Source: Oscillospiraceae bacterium (lineage in GTDB: Bacteria > Bacillota > Clostridia > Oscillospirales > Acutalibacteraceae). Taken from it: 16,709 nt of DNA. How positions within the stretch are numbered: the first letter of the stretch is position 1; the number at the start of each line of letters is the position of its first letter. The notes under the pieces are model-generated. The model worked only from the letters and a program-made list of their open reading frames with translations, was not told the origin of the DNA and did no database searches. Both the position numbers and the translations under genes were made by a program. The stretch covers positions 1 through 16,709 of the forward strand of contig JAQXLO010000216.1 in the NCBI GenBank assembly GCA_029012165.1. The letters run 5' to 3'. Of the stretch, positions 15,236 through 16,709 are shown in pieces.

Positions 15236-15322
15236 TGGTGCCGGTGGCGGGGGTCGAACCCGCACGGTATCGCTACCACTGGATTTTGAGTCCAGCACGT
15301 CTGCCAATTCCATCACACCGGC
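15236..15322 (-). tRNA. tRNA-Leu (anticodon CAA)
   Basis: The 87-nt minus-strand gene includes an encoded CCA end. The acceptor stem GCCGGTG pairs with CACCGGC. The anticodon arm has stem CTGGA/TCCAG with loop CTCAAAA, giving anticodon CAA for the codon UUG. The long variable arm (TGGTAGCGATACC) marks a class II tRNA, and the T arm GCGGG-TTCGACC-CCCGC is intact. It is a single-gene unit with its own promoter and terminator. Confidence 0.96.
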
Positions 15323-15336
15323 GAATCAGCTTATTT

Positions 15337-15365
15337 ATTATACTGCATCCATCAGAAAAAATCAA
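15337..15365 (-). promoter_or_regulatory. Promoter of tRNA-Leu
   Basis: On the minus strand TTGATT (15360-15365), 17-nt spacer, consensus TATAAT (15337-15342), about 14 nt before the mature 5' end. It lies inside the gap after the YerC-like gene. Confidence 0.75.
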
Positions 15366-15378
15366 TAGAAAAATAAAA

Positions 15379-15669
15379 TTATTTGCTGATTTTATCCATA
15401 ACCAAATCGTAGCCGCCTGTGCCGTAGTGCAGACAGCGGTTGACACGGGAAACGGTGGTCGTGGATGCGCCGGTACGCTGGGCGATGGCAGCAACGGTCT
15501 CCCCGCTTTTCAGCAGTCTGGCGACCTCCAAGCGCTGGGCAATGTCCCGAATCTCCTTGATGGTGCAGACATCCTCAAAAAAACGGTAGCAATCCTCTTC
15601 GGTTTTCAGTGCAAGGATCGCCCGGAAAAGAAGATCGGTTTCCGGGGACTGAATTTTGCTGTCGTACAT
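15379..15669 (-). CDS. yerC: YerC/YecD-family TrpR-related transcriptional regulator
   Basis: The 96-residue protein fits the short YerC/YecD family, which shares the all-helical fold of the Trp repressor. A helical front (DLLFRAILALKTEEDCYRFFEDVCTIKEI, split here as two helices, 12-41) is followed by RDIAQRLEVARLL and a helix-turn-helix at about 55-80 (ETVAAIAQRTGASTTTVSRV). It probably binds DNA as a dimer; the effector is unknown in this family. GGAGG lies 5 nt before the ATG at 15669. It has its own promoter (15701-15729), and its downstream neighbour on the same strand is tRNA-Leu. In Firmicutes the family is often encoded next to pcrA/ligA-type genes, which are not seen here. Confidence 0.9.
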   Translation of the reverse strand: MYDSKIQSPETDLLFRAILALKTEEDCYRFFEDVCTIKEIRDIAQRLEVARLLKSGETVAAIAQRTGASTTTVSRVNRCLHYGTGGYDLVMDKISK

Positions 15670-15700
15670 GGCGTCCTCCGATGCATATTACTGTAGAAAC

Positions 15701-15729
15701 ATAGTATCATAACAGCAAAAAAAAGTCAA
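15701..15729 (-). promoter_or_regulatory. Promoter of the YerC-like gene
   Basis: On the minus strand TTGACT (15724-15729), 17-nt spacer rich in T, then TACTAT (15701-15706), directly after the stop of the LRR gene. The -35 is strong and the -10 moderate. Confidence 0.55.
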
Positions 15730-15730
15730 G

Positions 15731-16471
15731 TCACAATCCGTTCGCACATTTATAGTTCATCGCCGCATCGCTGTCGGCGCAGAGTGTGAAATCGGCTATG
15801 CGCACGGCACTGCCGATCGTCTGCCCGCAAACATAGCCGAACGCTCTTTCTCCGATATAGGAAACGGCTCCGGGCAAGGTCACGCTTTGGAGCGCAGGAT
15901 CATTGAAAAAAGCTTCTTTTTCGATTGTTTGAACGGGTGCAGAAAAAATCACCGTTTTCAGTTTCGGGCAATCCGCAAAAGCCGCCTCGCCGATGCGGAA
16001 CACCCCGGCAATCTTCACCCTTTCCAACCGGGACATTCCGCTGAATGCTCCCTCTGCGATCTCCGTTACGTTCCCGGGAATCTCGATCTGCGTCAGCTTC
16101 GGGCACTGGGAAAAGGCGTATTGTCCGACAAAATCGAGGGATGACGGCAAAATCAGCTCCTCCAGTCCCGCACAGCCGTAAAAGGCATACGCCCCGATAC
16201 TTTGCACAGACGCCGGAAACTGCACCGATCGGACAGCATGATTTTCATAAAACGCCCGGTCGGAAACCGCAGTCACCCGTTTTCCCCCTATCTCCCCGGG
16301 CAGAACGACCGAATCCTTTGTGCCCGTATATCGGCAGATCACTGCTGTGTCTGCGGAAAATGTATATTCAAAAAGCTTTTCTTTCGCACGCTCCCATCGC
16401 TGCACGGCAAGAAAAGCACTGCCGCACAAAACAGCGGTCGAAAGAAAAAATGCACAGGCTCTGCGCCACAT
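15731..16471 (-). CDS. BspA-type leucine-rich repeat protein with N-terminal membrane anchor
   Basis: The 246-residue protein has a signal-anchor-like segment (about 4-22), a short linker and at least six BspA/LRR_5 repeats of 22-23 residues. Their cores are IGAYAFYGC (92), VGQYAFSQC (115), IAEGAFSGM (138), IGEAAFADC (160), IEKEAFFND (183) and IGERAFGYV (206). Such repeats form extracellular binding surfaces, and large relatives mediate adhesion. This one is small and lacks LPxTG, so it probably stays at the cell membrane. GGAGGGG sits 6 nt before the ATG at 16471. I see only a weak promoter between it and the terminator at 16522-16549. The ligand is unknown. A regular hydrophobic pattern in the last 30 residues, without a repeat core, may cap the solenoid. 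Confidence 0.85.
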   Translation of the reverse strand: MWRRACAFFLSTAVLCGSAFLAVQRWERAKEKLFEYTFSADTAVICRYTGTKDSVVLPGEIGGKRVTAVSDRAFYENHAVRSVQFPASVQSIGAYAFYGCAGLEELILPSSLDFVGQYAFSQCPKLTQIEIPGNVTEIAEGAFSGMSRLERVKIAGVFRIGEAAFADCPKLKTVIFSAPVQTIEKEAFFNDPALQSVTLPGAVSYIGERAFGYVCGQTIGSAVRIADFTLCADSDAAMNYKCANGL

Positions 16472-16521
16472 ACGATCCCCTCCACAAATTTCATCCTATG
16501 AAACAGGGAAATGGGATATGC

Positions 16522-16549
16522 AAAAACGGCACCCATTCGGATGCCGTTT
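16522..16549 (-). terminator. Intrinsic terminator of a minus-strand unit to the right
   Basis: An 11-bp stem, AAACGGCATCC with GGGTGCCGTTT (one G-T pair) around the loop GAAT, is followed by TT on the minus strand, giving a T5 tract at the stem base. It would end a transcript coming from beyond the right edge and insulate the LRR gene. Confidence 0.6.
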
Positions 16550-16628
16550 CAGACTGTCGATAAAGGCGCCCGAGCGCATACATGACAGTGCGAAAAAAAT
16601 CAGAAGCATCGGTAAAGGCATTGGAAAC

Positions 16629-16667
16629 ACGAGCAGCGTCACGGCGTCGAACCGTTTCGCTGCTCGT
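16629..16667. other. Strong unexplained hairpin near the right edge
   Basis: ACGAGCAGCG (16629-16638) pairs with CGCTGCTCGT (16658-16667), and inside it ACGG/CCGT (16641-16644/16652-16655) can form a second stem. A T6 run lies 10 nt to the right on the plus strand, too far for a classic terminator. All three minus frames and at least one plus frame are open for long stretches here, so coding cannot be decided. It may be part of an RNA 3' structure. Confidence 0.4.
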
Positions 16668-16709
16668 ATGCTTGCTGTTTTTTCGGGCTCGGAGTACTTT
16701 TGTACGCCT
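16639..16709 (-). CDS. Possible C-terminal end of a minus-strand gene
   Basis: The minus frame entering from the right edge reads AYKSTPSPKKQQAYEQRNG then three residues and TGA at 16639-16641. It is the only entering frame that stops before the terminator at 16522-16549, which makes it the best candidate for the 3' end of the gene that terminator serves. The tail is polar and shows no family. The other two minus frames run through the terminator, which argues against them. A noncoding RNA is equally possible. Confidence 0.2.
   Translation of the reverse strand, partial: AYKSTPSPKKQQAYEQRNGSTP

Noticed and set aside
16629..16667. tmRNA or tRNA-like 3' end suggested by GGTTCGACGCC in the hairpin
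   Set aside because: The T-arm-like stem has only four pairs, and no acceptor stem, CCA or tag frame is visible.

Overview
This looks like chromosomal DNA of a strict anaerobe of the Clostridia, most likely an Oscillospiraceae/Ruminococcaceae-type gut bacterium. The placement is inferred from strong GGAGG-type ribosome binding sites, moderately high GC, a CCA-encoded tRNA, abundant Fe-S proteins, and families typical of that group (CD1871A-type CXXC peptide, YerC/YecD regulator, DUF134 regulator, BspA-like leucine-rich repeats). No species can be named from the sequence. Most of the window is tightly packed operons; I see no insertion sequence, prophage or CRISPR array.

Layout. (1) 1-3684, plus strand: the tail of a CD1871A-type CXXC peptide, a NapH/YccM-type membrane 4Fe-4S protein, a calcineurin-like metallophosphoesterase and a GH35 beta-galactosidase, with small gaps or overlaps. 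(2) 3685-3889: a palindromic element of about 98 bp and a bidirectional terminator. (3) 3890-8090, minus strand: a four-gene operon, read right to left as MacB-type ABC ATPase, large secreted/anchored beta-sandwich protein, MacB/FtsX-type permease and secreted LysM-CAP protein. The first three genes are joined by two 14-nt overlaps. (4) 8204-8752: a DUF134 regulator on the minus strand, with its own terminator, facing a control region where two near-consensus promoters point toward each other. (5) 8753-14009, plus strand: an 855-residue fusion of CoA-disulfide reductase, rhodanese, siroheme reductase-like and 2x[4Fe-4S] ferredoxin domains, then a FecCD-type ABC importer (lipoprotein, permease, ATPase), all overlapping. 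(6) 14098-15021: a thioredoxin reductase-like enzyme. (7) 15061-16471, minus strand: a possible MerR N-terminal remnant, tRNA-Leu(CAA), a YerC-like regulator and a BspA-type LRR protein. (8) 16522-16709: a terminator and strong hairpin belonging to something beyond the right edge.

The most interesting locus is 8204-14009. A Cys-rich predicted DNA-binding protein sits head to head with a multidomain sulfur/Fe-S redox enzyme, and the enzyme gene overlaps a probable iron, heme or cobalamin importer by one base. The inferred theme is persulfide/polysulfide or sulfite reduction coupled to metal-cofactor supply and controlled by the DUF134 protein. The adjacent TrxB-like enzyme fits a thiol-redox neighbourhood, but it has its own leader and no thioredoxin gene is visible.
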